Source: Mangrovicoccus algicola (lineage in GTDB: Bacteria; Pseudomonadota; Alphaproteobacteria; Rhodobacterales; Rhodobacteraceae). Taken from it: DNA of 36,668 bases. The DNA is taken from positions 1-36,668 of the forward strand of contig NZ_JACVXA010000049.1 of the NCBI RefSeq assembly GCF_014903745.1. Direction: 5' to 3'. The position numbers and the translations under genes were made by a program. The stretch's first letter is position 1. Each line of letters starts with the position of its first letter. Under the pieces are notes generated by a model that was given only the letters and a program-made list of their open reading frames with translations, searched no databases and was not told the origin of the DNA. Shown in pieces: positions 8,272 through 16,511 of the stretch.

Positions 8272-8281
8272 AGGGGGGGAG

Positions 8282-8398
8282 GGAAGAAACGAAGGCGGCG
8301 ATCCCAGGGAGGAGGAGGGGATCGCCGCCGATTTCCGCGGCTCAGGGAGGAGGAGGAACCGCCGGAAACTCGTAACTCTGGGGAACATCGTTCCCTTG
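8282..8398 (-). ncRNA. CcsR/'Cuckoo'-type small RNA, copy 2
   Basis: An RNA of about 117 nt with the same architecture as the copy at 1932-2043. The 5' stem is GGGAAC/GTTCCC with loop GAT. Hairpin I is TTTCCGGCGGTTC paired with GAGCCGCGGAAA around CCTCCTCCTCCCT. Hairpin II is a perfect 12-bp stem GGCGGCGATCCC/GGGATCGCCGCC around CTCCTCCTCCCT, then a T-rich tail TTCGTTTCTTCC. Stems differ from copy 1 by compensated changes (5' stem; A-T to G-C at the base of hairpin II; C-G to T-A inside it) while the loops are unchanged, which supports a selected RNA structure. It lies 3' of the amidase gene on the same strand and converges on the aminotransferase gene. The 5' end is inferred from the promoter. 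Confidence 0.88.
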
Positions 8399-8404
8399 CC
8401 GAGA

Positions 8405-8433
8405 TAGATAGCGCTAGCGCCGCGGCGCAGCAA
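8405..8433 (-). promoter_or_regulatory. Promoter of sRNA copy 2
   Basis: Minus-strand TTGCTG (8433-8428), 17 bp and TATCTA (8410-8405). The stretch GTTGCTGCGCCGCGGCG parallels GTTGCCGCGCCGCAGCG in front of copy 1, and the two -35/-10 spacings are identical. Start of transcription is expected near 8398. Confidence 0.62.
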
Positions 8434-8647
8434 CCCGCGAAAGGCGCAACGCCGTCCTGTCCCTGGCGCATGGCAGCCGGCGGGCCTGCCTGGGCTTTGC
8501 CATCCCGGCCGCGCCATGCGCCGCGGCAGGTCGGGGCGCCCCCGGCAAAGCGGCGCGATGGGGGGGCGTCCGCGCATCGCGCCGGTCACTGGCGCCGCGC
8601 GGGCGTCGCCGCCGGCCTTGCCGGGATCAGGCCGCCCGCCCGCCGGG
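8434..8647. other. Intergenic stretch without recognised gene
   Basis: Between the amidase stop and the sRNA promoter there are about 210 bp of GC-rich sequence. All open frames through it look like compositional artefacts. No clear terminator for the long upstream operon was found here, so read-through into the sRNA cannot be excluded. Confidence 0.5.
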
Positions 8648-9805
8648 TCATGCGGTCAGGGTCTCGGCCGCAACCCGGGCCGCCGCCAGCGCGATCAGGG
8701 CCAGGTCGCTGCCTGCGGGGCCGACCAGCGACAGGCCCAGCGGTGCGCCCTCGATCTGGGCCACGGGCATCGTCACCTGCGGCAGCCCGGCATGGCCCGC
8801 TACCGACAGCAGCCGGATCGCGGCATTGCGATAGCGGTCCATCTCCGCGCCGGAGGTGTTCAGCAGCGGCGCGGCGCCCGGCGCGGTGGGGATTACCAGG
8901 ATGCCGTCGGATCCCAGCGCCGCGCGGACCTGCGCGCGGATCGCGTCACGCGCGGCGCGGGCGGCGGCGATCTCCTCCGGGCTCAGCGCCAGCGCCCCGT
9001 CGAAACGGTCGCGCACGCCGGGGCCGAATTGCGGATCCGTGGCGCGGATCCAGTCGCCGAACACCTCGGCCACATCGGCGCCCTGCGCGACGCGGAAGAC
9101 GGGCTGCAGCCGGGCGACCTCCTCGGCGGAGAAGATCGGCGCGGGGTCGGCCTCGGGCAGGTGCGGACGCAGCGCGGCTGCCGTGGCCCCGGGCACCTCG
9201 GCCCACAGCTCGCGCGGCGCAAGGTAGCGCGGTACGGGGATCTCGGCCGCCGGGGCCAGCACGCGCGCCGCCGCGATCAGCGTTTCTGCATCGCGGGCGA
9301 ACAGGCCGGGCACATCATAGCTGGCGGCCAGCGGCTGCATCCCCGCATCGGGCAGAAGCCCGTGGGTCGGCCGCCAGCCCCAGAGCCCGCAGAAGGAGGC
9401 GGGCAGCCGCACCGAACCGCCGGTATCCGTGCCGAGCGCGATATCGGCCAGATCCTGCGCCACCGCGGAGGCGGATCCCGAAGACGATCCGCCCGGCACG
9501 CGATCGGGCGCGGCGGGGTTCAGGGGCGTGCCGTAATGGGCGTTCTCGCCCATCAGCGAATAGGCCAGCTCGTCCATATGGGTCGTCCCGACCAGCCGCG
9601 CGCCCGCCGCCATCAGCGTGGCGGCGACCGGCGCGGTACGGGTCGCGGCAGGCTGGGCTGCGGCCCAGCCGGGATGGCCCGATCCGGGCACATGCCCCGC
9701 GACCGACAGGTTGTCCTTGACCGCCAGACGCAGCCCCGAGAGCGGGCCGTCGCCGACCGGAAAGGCGGTCTCGGGGAATGTGGTCACAAACGGGTCGATC
9801 GCCAT
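8648..9805 (-). CDS. Amidase-signature family amidase, AMI1 (indole-3-acetamide hydrolase)-like
   Basis: This 385-residue serine amidase hydrolyses a carboxamide to acid plus ammonia. The Ser-cisSer-Lys triad is visible: K30 in 'LRLAVKDNLSV', S107 in 'RVPGGSSSGSASA', and nucleophile S131 in 'GTDTGGSVRLPASFCGLWG'. 'GENAHYGTPLNPAAPDRVPG' closely resembles plant AMI1-type amidases, and the spacing of the three residues matches theirs with a constant offset. The ATG at 9805 starts 1 nt after the ATPase stop and has GGAGAG upstream; a GTG at 9823 is less likely. It is the last gene of the catabolic operon. The substrate is presumably an amide produced or imported by the preceding genes. It is not accompanied by an AtzG-type small partner. 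Confidence 0.9.
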   Translation of the reverse strand: MAIDPFVTTFPETAFPVGDGPLSGLRLAVKDNLSVAGHVPGSGHPGWAAAQPAATRTAPVAATLMAAGARLVGTTHMDELAYSLMGENAHYGTPLNPAAPDRVPGGSSSGSASAVAQDLADIALGTDTGGSVRLPASFCGLWGWRPTHGLLPDAGMQPLAASYDVPGLFARDAETLIAAARVLAPAAEIPVPRYLAPRELWAEVPGATAAALRPHLPEADPAPIFSAEEVARLQPVFRVAQGADVAEVFGDWIRATDPQFGPGVRDRFDGALALSPEEIAAARAARDAIRAQVRAALGSDGILVIPTAPGAAPLLNTSGAEMDRYRNAAIRLLSVAGHAGLPQVTMPVAQIEGAPLGLSLVGPAGSDLALIALAAARVAAETLTA

Positions 9806-9806
9806 A

Positions 9807-10598
9807 TCAGCTCTCCATGGCACGGGTCAGAAGCGCGCTCACCTCCCGGCAATGCGCGGCGTAATCGGGGGTCAGGCGGAACCCTGCATCGCGCGGATAG
9901 GGCGCGTCCACCCCGATTTCGCCGATGATCCGTCCCGGCCGCGCCGCCATGACGACGATGCGGTTGGACAGGAACACGCTTTCGAACACCGAATGGGTGA
10001 CGAAGATGACGGTCGATCCGGTCGCCTGCCACAGGCTCAGCAGGTCCTGCGAGATCTTGTTGCGGGTGATCTCGTCCAGCGCGGCGAAGGGTTCGTCCAT
10101 CAGCAGGAGCCGCGGTTTCGTGACCAGCGCGCGGGCGATGGAGACGCGCATCTTCATGCCGCCCGACAATTCACGCGGATAGCTCCCGGCAAAGCCCGCC
10201 AGCCCGACAGTGGCCAGGATCTCCTCGATCCGCGGGCGGGCCTCGGCGCGGGAGGTGCCTGCCAGTTTCAGCGGCAGGAACACGTTGTCGAAGACGCTCA
10301 GCCAGGGCATCAGGTTGGGTTCCTGGAAGACGAAGGCGATGTCGCCAGGTTTCGCGCGGATCCCCCTGACCTCGTCCTCGCCGGGACGCTGGATCCGCCC
10401 GGCGCTGTGGCCCGTCAGCCCGGCCGCGATCTTCAGCGCGGTCGACTTGCCGCAGCCCGACGGGCCCAGCAGCGAGACGAATTCGCCCGGATGCACGTCG
10501 AGGAACAGGTTCTTCAGCGCGACGGTCCCGTTGGGATAGACCTTGTCCAGGTTCTGCATCCGCATCACCGGCGGCTGCGTCGGGGTCATGTCGGTCAT
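9807..10598 (-). CDS. ABC transporter ATPase, SsuB/TauB/ThiZ-type
   Basis: This 263-residue ATP-binding subunit belongs to a nitrate/sulfonate/pyrimidine-type importer. It has Walker A 'GPSGCGKS' at 45-52, Q-loop 'VFQEPNLMPW', signature 'ELSGGMKMRVSIARAL', Walker B 'LLLMDEPFAALDE' and switch His in 'VIFVTHSVFES'. The start lies 1 nt past the permease stop, and the gene is followed 1 nt later by the amidase, so the three are translationally linked. It works with the permease at 10600-11478 and, by operon and family, the binding protein at 15490-16455. Confidence 0.94.
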   Translation of the reverse strand: MTDMTPTQPPVMRMQNLDKVYPNGTVALKNLFLDVHPGEFVSLLGPSGCGKSTALKIAAGLTGHSAGRIQRPGEDEVRGIRAKPGDIAFVFQEPNLMPWLSVFDNVFLPLKLAGTSRAEARPRIEEILATVGLAGFAGSYPRELSGGMKMRVSIARALVTKPRLLLMDEPFAALDEITRNKISQDLLSLWQATGSTVIFVTHSVFESVFLSNRIVVMAARPGRIIGEIGVDAPYPRDAGFRLTPDYAAHCREVSALLTRAMES

Positions 10599-10599
10599 C

Positions 10600-11478
10600 T
10601 CAGCGCTCTCCGCCCAGTTCGCTTTCGTGCCAGCGGCTCAGCAGCCGCGCCTGCACCAGGGAGGTCAGCCACCAGATGGCCAGCCCGAAGATCGACAGGA
10701 TGAAGAGCGCGGCGAACATGCGCGGCACGTCCAGCATGGTGCCCGATTCCACGATCACCCAGGCCAGCCCGGTGGAGGCGCCCGATCCTGCGACGAATTC
10801 CGCCACGACCCCGCCGATCACCGCCAGCGACGAGGAGATGCGCGCCCCGGTCAGGATATAGGGCAGCGCGGCGGGCAGCTGCAGGTGGCGGAACCGCTGC
10901 CAGCGCGAGGCCTGGTACAGGCTCATCACGTCCTGCAGGCCCCGGTCCGCCGATTTCAGCCCCTGCACGGTATTGGCCAGCATCGGGAAGAAGGCGACCA
11001 GCCAGGCCAGGATCATCAGTCCCAGCCAGACCCGGTCCAGCCCGACCCAGATGATCACCAGGGGCGCGATCGCCACCATCGGCGTGACCTGCAGCGCGAT
11101 CGCATAGGGCCACAGCATCCGCTCCACATCCTTGTGCTGGGTCAGCAGCAGGCCGCCCAGGATGCCCGAGACGACGGCGGCGAGGAAGGCGGCGACGGTG
11201 ATCCCGGCCGTATAGGCCAGCGCCTGCATCAGGTAGGGGAAGTCGCGGATCATCGAGGCGGCGATCATCGTGGGCGGCGGCAGCACGAATTTCGACACGC
11301 CGAGCGCATGGACGGTGATTTCCCAGATCGCGATGAAGGCCAGCCCGGCCGCCACGGTCGGGCCCGCCTCGCGCAGGTTGCGGGCCAGCCGGCCGGGTCG
11401 GGCGGGCGGGGCCGGGGGGATGTCAGGGGAGGGCGCGGGACTCTGTTCGGCCAAGCCGGGTCTCCTCGGGTTTCGCAT
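10600..11478 (-). CDS. ABC transporter permease, SsuC/TauC/ThiX-type
   Basis: About 292 residues. A proline-rich cytoplasmic N-terminus of ~35 residues is followed by roughly six transmembrane helices (BPD_transp_1 fold). The cytoplasmic EAA-like loop, which docks onto the ATPase, is in the region 'LPAALPYILTGARISSSLAV'. The ATG at 11478 overlaps the CocE stop by one base (TGATG). A TTG two codons upstream is possible, but there is no good ribosome site at either, so reinitiation is expected. The permease of this family pairs with NMT1/SsuA-type binding proteins such as the one encoded earlier in the operon. Confidence 0.92.
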   Translation of the reverse strand: MRNPRRPGLAEQSPAPSPDIPPAPPARPGRLARNLREAGPTVAAGLAFIAIWEITVHALGVSKFVLPPPTMIAASMIRDFPYLMQALAYTAGITVAAFLAAVVSGILGGLLLTQHKDVERMLWPYAIALQVTPMVAIAPLVIIWVGLDRVWLGLMILAWLVAFFPMLANTVQGLKSADRGLQDVMSLYQASRWQRFRHLQLPAALPYILTGARISSSLAVIGGVVAEFVAGSGASTGLAWVIVESGTMLDVPRMFAALFILSIFGLAIWWLTSLVQARLLSRWHESELGGER

Positions 11479-13166
11479 CAGCAAAGCTGCAGCACGCCAT
11501 CGGCGACCGGCAGGTCGAGGCGGCTGTCTTCTCCGCAGGACAGGTGCAGGGTGGTGATCAGCGCCGAGGCAAGCGGCGCGGCGACGGGATCGGCGCCGGT
11601 GCCGGGATTGACGGCATGGGCAGGGAAGGCGGCGGCGGCGACCGACAGGCGCAGCGCCTCGCCGGGGGCCAGCGTGACGCAGGTCGCGCCCAGGTCCAGG
11701 GCGACCGGCGCCTCGGGACGGGTCCGCAGGTGCAGGTATCCCTCGGCAATGGCATGGGCGCGGCCATCGGCGCGCAGGATCGACAGCGTCGCCGAGACGT
11801 CGAAGCTGGGCCGGTCGGCGCTGATGTCCATCTGCAGCGCGAGCGGCCCCTCGATCGTGACCGGCCCTGCCTGCGGCGCGGTGTCGAAGGTCATCACGTC
11901 CGAACGCTCGTCGGTCGCGCGGCGGTCGACCGGGCCCGCGCCGGGACCGGCGGAGGGGGCCGCGCGCCAGGGATCATGCACCATCAGCTCCGTGCCCGCG
12001 GCGGCGGCTGCGGCAAGGGTGCCGTCGCCCATCCGCGTCGCGGCGCGGCCCGACCCCGCAAGGAAGGCCTGCGTGGCGGCGGCGGGCATCGCGGCATGGC
12101 GCCGCCAGGTCCGCTGGCCCAGGTCGAACAACTGCACGCGGTCCCCTGCCTCCAGGCGGCCCTTGCCCTTCAGCACGGCATCGAGGAAGGCGATCTGCGC
12201 GCGGTCGGTGTCGGCGGCGGCTTCGGGGCCGAAATCCAGACCGGCGGCGCGGCGGGTCCAGGGAAAATGGATCCAGGGCCCGACCATCAGCCGCATCGCC
12301 GGATCACCGGCCCGGTCGAGATCGGCAAAGGCCTGCAGCGTCGAATGCAGGTGCCCGTCGAACCAGCCGCCGATGAACAGCATTGGCAGCCCGCGCGCCC
12401 GCAGCCGGTCCAGCGACGCGGCGGGGGAAATCGCCTGCCATTCCGGATCGTCGATCCCGCGCGCCACCCAGTCGGGGTAATGGCCGATCTCGCCCGAGCC
12501 CATCAGCGCGCCGGGATGGCCGGGAACCTCGCCCGCGAACAGCGCCGCCGCCCCGGCCTTCAGCCGTGCATAGGCGGCGGCATCGCCCGCGCGGCGCGCG
12601 CCCTCGACGGTGATCTGCGTGCCCCAGCCCGCCATCTGGCCCAGCTTGAAGCTGCCGCCCTCGAATATCCATGTGCGTGCCGGATCCCAGGGCCCCATGG
12701 CCGGGATCAGCGCGGCCAGCGACGGGCTGTCGCCGGTCGCGGCCAGAAGCTGGTCATAGGCCTGGTAGGAAAACCCGTACATCGCCACGCGCCCGTCCGA
12801 ACCGGGCAGCCGGGCCGCCCATTCGACCGCCTCGGCGCCGTCCTGCGCCTCGTGGCGGCCGGGCCAGAACCGGCCTTCGGAGGTGCCGCGCCCGCGCACG
12901 TCCTGCACCACGACCATGTAGCCCTGCGCCGCGTACCAGGCGGGATGGGCATAGCAGATGGTGCAGCCGATGCGGCGGCCATAGGCTTGGCGCTGCAGCA
13001 GGACTGGCCAGGGGCCGTCGCCCTCGGGGCGCCAGATATCCGCATCCAGCCGCGTGCCGTCGGCGGTGGTCATCGCGGCGGTCTCCACCGGCTGCACCCC
13101 CGCGACGGGGGGCAGCGCGACGGTGGGGGCGTGCGGGTCGAAGGAAGGCGTCAGGTCCAGCGTCAT
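11478..13166 (-). CDS. CocE/NonD (peptidase S15, X-Pro dipeptidyl-peptidase-like) hydrolase
   Basis: This 562-residue alpha/beta hydrolase has the Ser nucleophile S133 in 'VAMYGFSYQAYDQL', the preceding 'VVVQDVRGRGTSEGRFW' typical of the CocE/S15 family, Asp in 'MLFIGGWFDGHLHSTLQAF' and His in 'LMVGPWIHFPW'. A C-terminal jelly-roll domain (about 330-560) completes the family layout. The elbow reads GFSYQAY where most members have GxSYxG. Members cleave esters, amides or X-Pro peptides. The ATG at 13166 overlaps the preceding oxidase stop (ATGA) and has GGAGG in front. No signal peptide is seen, so it is cytosolic. In this operon it probably hydrolyses an ester or amide in the pathway; the substrate is unknown. 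Confidence 0.9.
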   Translation of the reverse strand: MTLDLTPSFDPHAPTVALPPVAGVQPVETAAMTTADGTRLDADIWRPEGDGPWPVLLQRQAYGRRIGCTICYAHPAWYAAQGYMVVVQDVRGRGTSEGRFWPGRHEAQDGAEAVEWAARLPGSDGRVAMYGFSYQAYDQLLAATGDSPSLAALIPAMGPWDPARTWIFEGGSFKLGQMAGWGTQITVEGARRAGDAAAYARLKAGAAALFAGEVPGHPGALMGSGEIGHYPDWVARGIDDPEWQAISPAASLDRLRARGLPMLFIGGWFDGHLHSTLQAFADLDRAGDPAMRLMVGPWIHFPWTRRAAGLDFGPEAAADTDRAQIAFLDAVLKGKGRLEAGDRVQLFDLGQRTWRRHAAMPAAATQAFLAGSGRAATRMGDGTLAAAAAAGTELMVHDPWRAAPSAGPGAGPVDRRATDERSDVMTFDTAPQAGPVTIEGPLALQMDISADRPSFDVSATLSILRADGRAHAIAEGYLHLRTRPEAPVALDLGATCVTLAPGEALRLSVAAAAFPAHAVNPGTGADPVAAPLASALITTLHLSCGEDSRLDLPVADGVLQLC

Positions 13167-14575
13167 CCGAGCCTCCGGTCCCATTTGTCGGTGGGCAGTT
13201 CGACGGCGGAAACGGCGGCGTCATCGGCCTCGTCGACCTCGAACCGGCCGGGATTCAGCAGCCCGTGCGGATCGACCATGCGCTTGAAGGCCAGATCGGC
13301 ATCGGTGATCTCCTTCTTGCCGACGGCGCGGACATTAGAGGTGTGCGAATTCGACACCACCGCGCCCGCCTCCTGCATGTCGCGCACCATCTGCGCCATC
13401 TGCTCGGGGCTCTCATAGACGAAGTAGGGCGAGCCGGAGCCGACGATCTGCCCGCCGATGCGCAAGAGCTCCATCCGCAGGGGCCCGTAATGCTTCACCT
13501 TCTCATGCACGCGGCCGATCAGCCCAACAAGGTCGTCGGCGCGGAAGAACCCCTCGATCACCGAGCGTTCGGGATGGGATTTCTGGATCTGGAACAGCAT
13601 GTGGCCGAAGATGAATTCCCATAGCGGCTGCCCATAGGGGCCCTCGCCCTCGCGCGATTGCGTGACGATCGTGCCGCCCGCGCGCTCGGCCATCTGGGCG
13701 AAGCTTTCCCAGCTCTGATCGGCGATCATCGTCATCAGGATCGCCTTGCCCTCGGGGACGACCCCCGCGAAGGGCTTCACGAAAGACGGCGTCGGCCATT
13801 CATGGACCGAGACGAATTTCCGCGTGATCCCCGCGGCATCGGCCAGGGTCACGCCGAAGCGCACCGCGTCCATGTACTCGTCGAAGGCGACGATGCATTC
13901 GTTCCACGCCCAGGCCGGCGCCAGGGGCAGCTCCATCTCGGTGATGATGCCGGTGGCGCCATAGGTGTGATGGGCGAATTGCGCATCCAGCCCGCGCAGC
14001 TCCAGCAGCCGCGGCTCCTCCTCCATGGTCATCACGGTGCAGGAGATCACGTTGCCCGGATCGCGCCAGGTGCCGTAGACGGTCGAGCCCGGCCCGCCCT
14101 GGCCGCCGGCGAAATGCCCCGCGACGGTGGCGATCCGCGCGGTGGTGGGGGGGAAGCGCAGCTCCTTGCCGTGGCGGCGCAGCTCGGCCTGCAGCTCGGC
14201 GACGATCATGCCGCCGCGCACCCGCACGCGGTCCTCGGAGATCGAGACGACCCCGGTCATGCCCAGGCAATCCAGCACGATGCCGCCCTTGAGAGGCACC
14301 GACTGGCCGTAATTGGCAGATCCGCCCGCGCGCACCGTCACCGGGATGCGGTGGCGCACGGCCGCGGCCAAGACGCGGCGCAATTCGTCATCCGTTTTCG
14401 GAGAGACGACGATATCGGCCGTCTTGCCCGCCAGCGCCTGTTTCAGGATCGGGCTGACGGCATAGCGGTCGCGGCTTTTCACCCGGATCCGGCGGGGATC
14501 GGCGGTATGCTCGATCCCCTCGATCTCGGCCGTGTAGGCCTCCAGCGGATAGGCGGGGCGGGTCTGGTCGGTCAT
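13163..14575 (-). CDS. FAD-binding oxidase (PCMH/VAO fold), paralogue 1
   Basis: A 470-residue flavoprotein of the FAD-linked oxidase type (VAO/PCMH fold). The FAD domain occupies about 50-225: 'TADIVVSPKTDDELRRVLAA', then 'VTVRAGGSANYGQSVPLKGG', which binds the FAD pyrophosphate, and 'GHFAGGQGGPGSTVYG'. The C-terminus ends the family way with 'FKRMVDPHGLLNPGRFE'. The usual RxGGH histidine used for covalent FAD attachment is Ser here, so FAD is probably non-covalent. It starts 10 nt after the creatininase-like gene. A clear paralogue lies in the same operon at 16512-17900, sharing 'KSRD', 'ANYGQSVPL.GG', 'SNVR.VGKK' and 'LLNPGRFE'. The two may form a heteromer or act on successive intermediates. 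Substrate unknown. Confidence 0.9.
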   Translation of the reverse strand: MTDQTRPAYPLEAYTAEIEGIEHTADPRRIRVKSRDRYAVSPILKQALAGKTADIVVSPKTDDELRRVLAAAVRHRIPVTVRAGGSANYGQSVPLKGGIVLDCLGMTGVVSISEDRVRVRGGMIVAELQAELRRHGKELRFPPTTARIATVAGHFAGGQGGPGSTVYGTWRDPGNVISCTVMTMEEEPRLLELRGLDAQFAHHTYGATGIITEMELPLAPAWAWNECIVAFDEYMDAVRFGVTLADAAGITRKFVSVHEWPTPSFVKPFAGVVPEGKAILMTMIADQSWESFAQMAERAGGTIVTQSREGEGPYGQPLWEFIFGHMLFQIQKSHPERSVIEGFFRADDLVGLIGRVHEKVKHYGPLRMELLRIGGQIVGSGSPYFVYESPEQMAQMVRDMQEAGAVVSNSHTSNVRAVGKKEITDADLAFKRMVDPHGLLNPGRFEVDEADDAAVSAVELPTDKWDRRLG

Positions 14576-14585
14576 GGGGCGTGCC

Positions 14586-15398
14586 TCAGTCGTAGCCGGG
14601 GGCGTTGTCCAGAAGGGTCAGGTCGAATTCCGAGACCTCGCCGATCAGCCGGATCAGTCCGTCGACGGCGCGCTCGAAGACGACCCCGCCGCGCGCGGCA
14701 TCCGCGGAGGCGGCATCGCCCGAGGCGCCCGAGGGATGCAGGTCCTGCGCCTGCCAGCCGAAGCCGACCGCGCCCTCGGGGGTCAGCATCCCGCCCTTCT
14801 GTTCCAGCGCGATCGAGAGCGGCTCGAAATTGCGGGCATGCTCCATGTCGATCAGGTCGGGGAAGAGATGCAGCATGACGCTGGTCTCCACCTCGCCGGC
14901 ATGGATGCCGTGGCGCCGCTCGAATTCCGAGAACTGGTCGGACATGTCGGTGAAGCGCGACCACATGGAGGAGACGGCGAACATGCCCAGTTCCACCCGC
15001 AGGCGGCGGCAGACCATTTCCATCACCTGCGGCTGGCCGCCATGGGCGTTGAGGAAGAGGATGCGCCGGCAGCCCGCGCGATGCACGGATCTGGCGATCT
15101 CGAACCAGTATTCCGCCAGCAGCGGGCCCGGAACGGTCAGCGTGCCGGGATAGCGCAGATGCTCGTCGGATTTGCCCACGGCGCTGACCGGCAGCACCAG
15201 CGCCGGGAAATCGGGGTCCATCTTGGCCACGGCGGCCTCGCAGACCGCCTGGGCGATGGAATAGTCGACCTTCACCGGCAGGTGCGGGCCGTGCTGCTCG
15301 ACCGCGCCGACGGGGAAAACGGCGACCATGTCGGACATGTCGAGATTGCGGAAGTCGAGGGCCGTCAGGTCGGTCCACCAGTGGGATTTCAGCGTCAT
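14586..15398 (-). CDS. Creatininase-family metal-dependent amidohydrolase
   Basis: 270 residues of the creatininase fold. Metal ligands typical of the family are visible: E34 and H36 in 'VGAVEQHGPHLP', D45 in 'VKVDYSIAQ', H119 in 'FLNAHGGQPQVM', and the Glu in 'HAGEVETSVML' (~E167). The last motifs resemble ArfB/MftE-like members more than true creatininase, which has NGHYEN there. Family enzymes open cyclic amides, deformylate or cleave amide bonds using Zn/Mn/Fe. A ring-opening or deamidating step in the operon's pathway fits, but the substrate is not known. The gene is preceded by a strong intercistronic stem-loop after the binding-protein gene and is followed 10 nt later by FAD oxidase 1. 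Confidence 0.9.
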   Translation of the reverse strand: MTLKSHWWTDLTALDFRNLDMSDMVAVFPVGAVEQHGPHLPVKVDYSIAQAVCEAAVAKMDPDFPALVLPVSAVGKSDEHLRYPGTLTVPGPLLAEYWFEIARSVHRAGCRRILFLNAHGGQPQVMEMVCRRLRVELGMFAVSSMWSRFTDMSDQFSEFERRHGIHAGEVETSVMLHLFPDLIDMEHARNFEPLSIALEQKGGMLTPEGAVGFGWQAQDLHPSGASGDAASADAARGGVVFERAVDGLIRLIGEVSEFDLTLLDNAPGYD

Positions 15399-15421
15399 GG
15401 GAGGTCTTTCATCGATAAGGG

Positions 15422-15458
15422 GCTGCCGGGGCGGAGAGAGGGGCGTTGCCCCGGCAGC
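15422..15458 (-). other. Strong intercistronic stem-loop in the catabolic operon
   Basis: GCTGCCGGGGC (15422-15432) pairs perfectly with GCCCCGGCAGC (15448-15458) around a 15-nt loop. It sits between the binding-protein stop and the creatininase-like start. There is no T-run after it on the minus strand. This suggests partial attenuation or 3'-end protection that raises binding-protein mRNA over the downstream genes. Confidence 0.6.
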
Positions 15459-15489
15459 AAGGACTGTCCGCGGAAGGGGTGGGGCGCGG

Positions 15490-16455
15490 TCAGTCCAGGA
15501 ACTGGAGCGTATAGGCCGAGGACAGGTCGAAATCGGCCGGGAACAGCCCGTATTCGACCAGCGCCTCGAAATGCGCCTGCCAGCGGGCCTCGGTCATCGC
15601 GCCGATGCCGTGGGCGGCGGTGTCCTCGTTCTCGACGAGGTTCAGCTCCTTCATCTTCTCATAGGAATAGGCCATCAATTCGTCGGAATTCTCGGGGTTC
15701 TCGGCCTGCACCGCGGCAAAGCCCGCCGCGGGATCGGCCATGAACTCGGTCCAGCCCTTGACCGAGCCCGAGACCAGGCACTGCACCTGCTCGGGATGCT
15801 CGTCGATCAGCGCCTGCGGCACCACGACGACCGAGGTGTAGGGGGTGTAACCGTAATCGGCGAGCAGGAAATAGGAGGCGTCGAACCCGGCCTGTTCCTT
15901 GATCCGGAAGGGTTCGTTGGTGACGATCCCCTGCTGGATGGAGTCCTCGTTCTGCATCCAGACCGCGATCTGGCCGTTATAGCTGCGCAGCTGGTCGTCG
16001 CTCAGGCCCCATTTGTCCTTCATGAACGGCCAGAAGGTCTGGCGGTTGCCCTGGGACAGCATGATCGGCTTGCCGGCCATGTCGGCGGGTTCGGAAATCC
16101 CGGCCTCCTCGTGATACAGAAGGATGGTCGGCAGCTTCTGGAACCCGGCCATCACCGCCTTCGACGGGAACCCCGCCTGGTTCATCCGCATGGCGCCGTC
16201 ATTCTGGCTGACCAGGATCGCCTCGACCGCGCCGCTGACCATCAGCTGCGTGGTGTCGATGCCCGGCCCGCCGGACCGCACGGTGACATCCAGCCCGCAT
16301 TCCTCGTAATAGCCTTCGGCCGCGGCCAGCCAGTAGCCGCCCTGTTCGGCCTGCGCCTTCCAGCTCATCTGGAAGGTCATCGGCACCAGGTCCTGGGCCT
16401 GCGCGGCCGTCCCGGCCAGAAGCGCCAGAAGGGCGGCGGAAAGGGTCTTGCTCAT
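15490..16455 (-). CDS. ABC transporter substrate-binding protein, NMT1/THI5/SsuA-like
   Basis: A 321-residue periplasmic protein. The signal peptide is residues 1-20, cleaved near 'AAQAQD'. 'MTFQMSWKAQAEQGGYWLAAAEGYYEECGLDVTV' continues directly, the standard start of NMT1/THI5-like binding proteins that carry pyrimidine precursors, hydantoins, nitrate or sulfonates. 'GVPGID/QLMVSG'-type segments and 'GKPIMLSQGNRQTFWPF' follow the family fold. AGGAG lies 8 bp before the ATG at 16455. It must serve the permease and ATPase 4-6 kb downstream, because it is the only binding protein in the operon. The ligand is unknown; the family points to a small nitrogen-containing molecule. Confidence 0.93.
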   Translation of the reverse strand: MSKTLSAALLALLAGTAAQAQDLVPMTFQMSWKAQAEQGGYWLAAAEGYYEECGLDVTVRSGGPGIDTTQLMVSGAVEAILVSQNDGAMRMNQAGFPSKAVMAGFQKLPTILLYHEEAGISEPADMAGKPIMLSQGNRQTFWPFMKDKWGLSDDQLRSYNGQIAVWMQNEDSIQQGIVTNEPFRIKEQAGFDASYFLLADYGYTPYTSVVVVPQALIDEHPEQVQCLVSGSVKGWTEFMADPAAGFAAVQAENPENSDELMAYSYEKMKELNLVENEDTAAHGIGAMTEARWQAHFEALVEYGLFPADFDLSSAYTLQFLD

Positions 16456-16511
16456 TACATCACTCCTGTTGGGTGCGGGTCGCCCCGCTGCGCCCTTTGC
16501 GGGCTGTCATC

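Noticed and set aside
8294-8329. Reading the two CCTCCTCCC repeats as a plain transcription terminator pair only
   Set aside because: The shared promoter, third 5' hairpin and compensated stem changes with fixed loops fit an sRNA gene better, with hairpin II doubling as its terminator.
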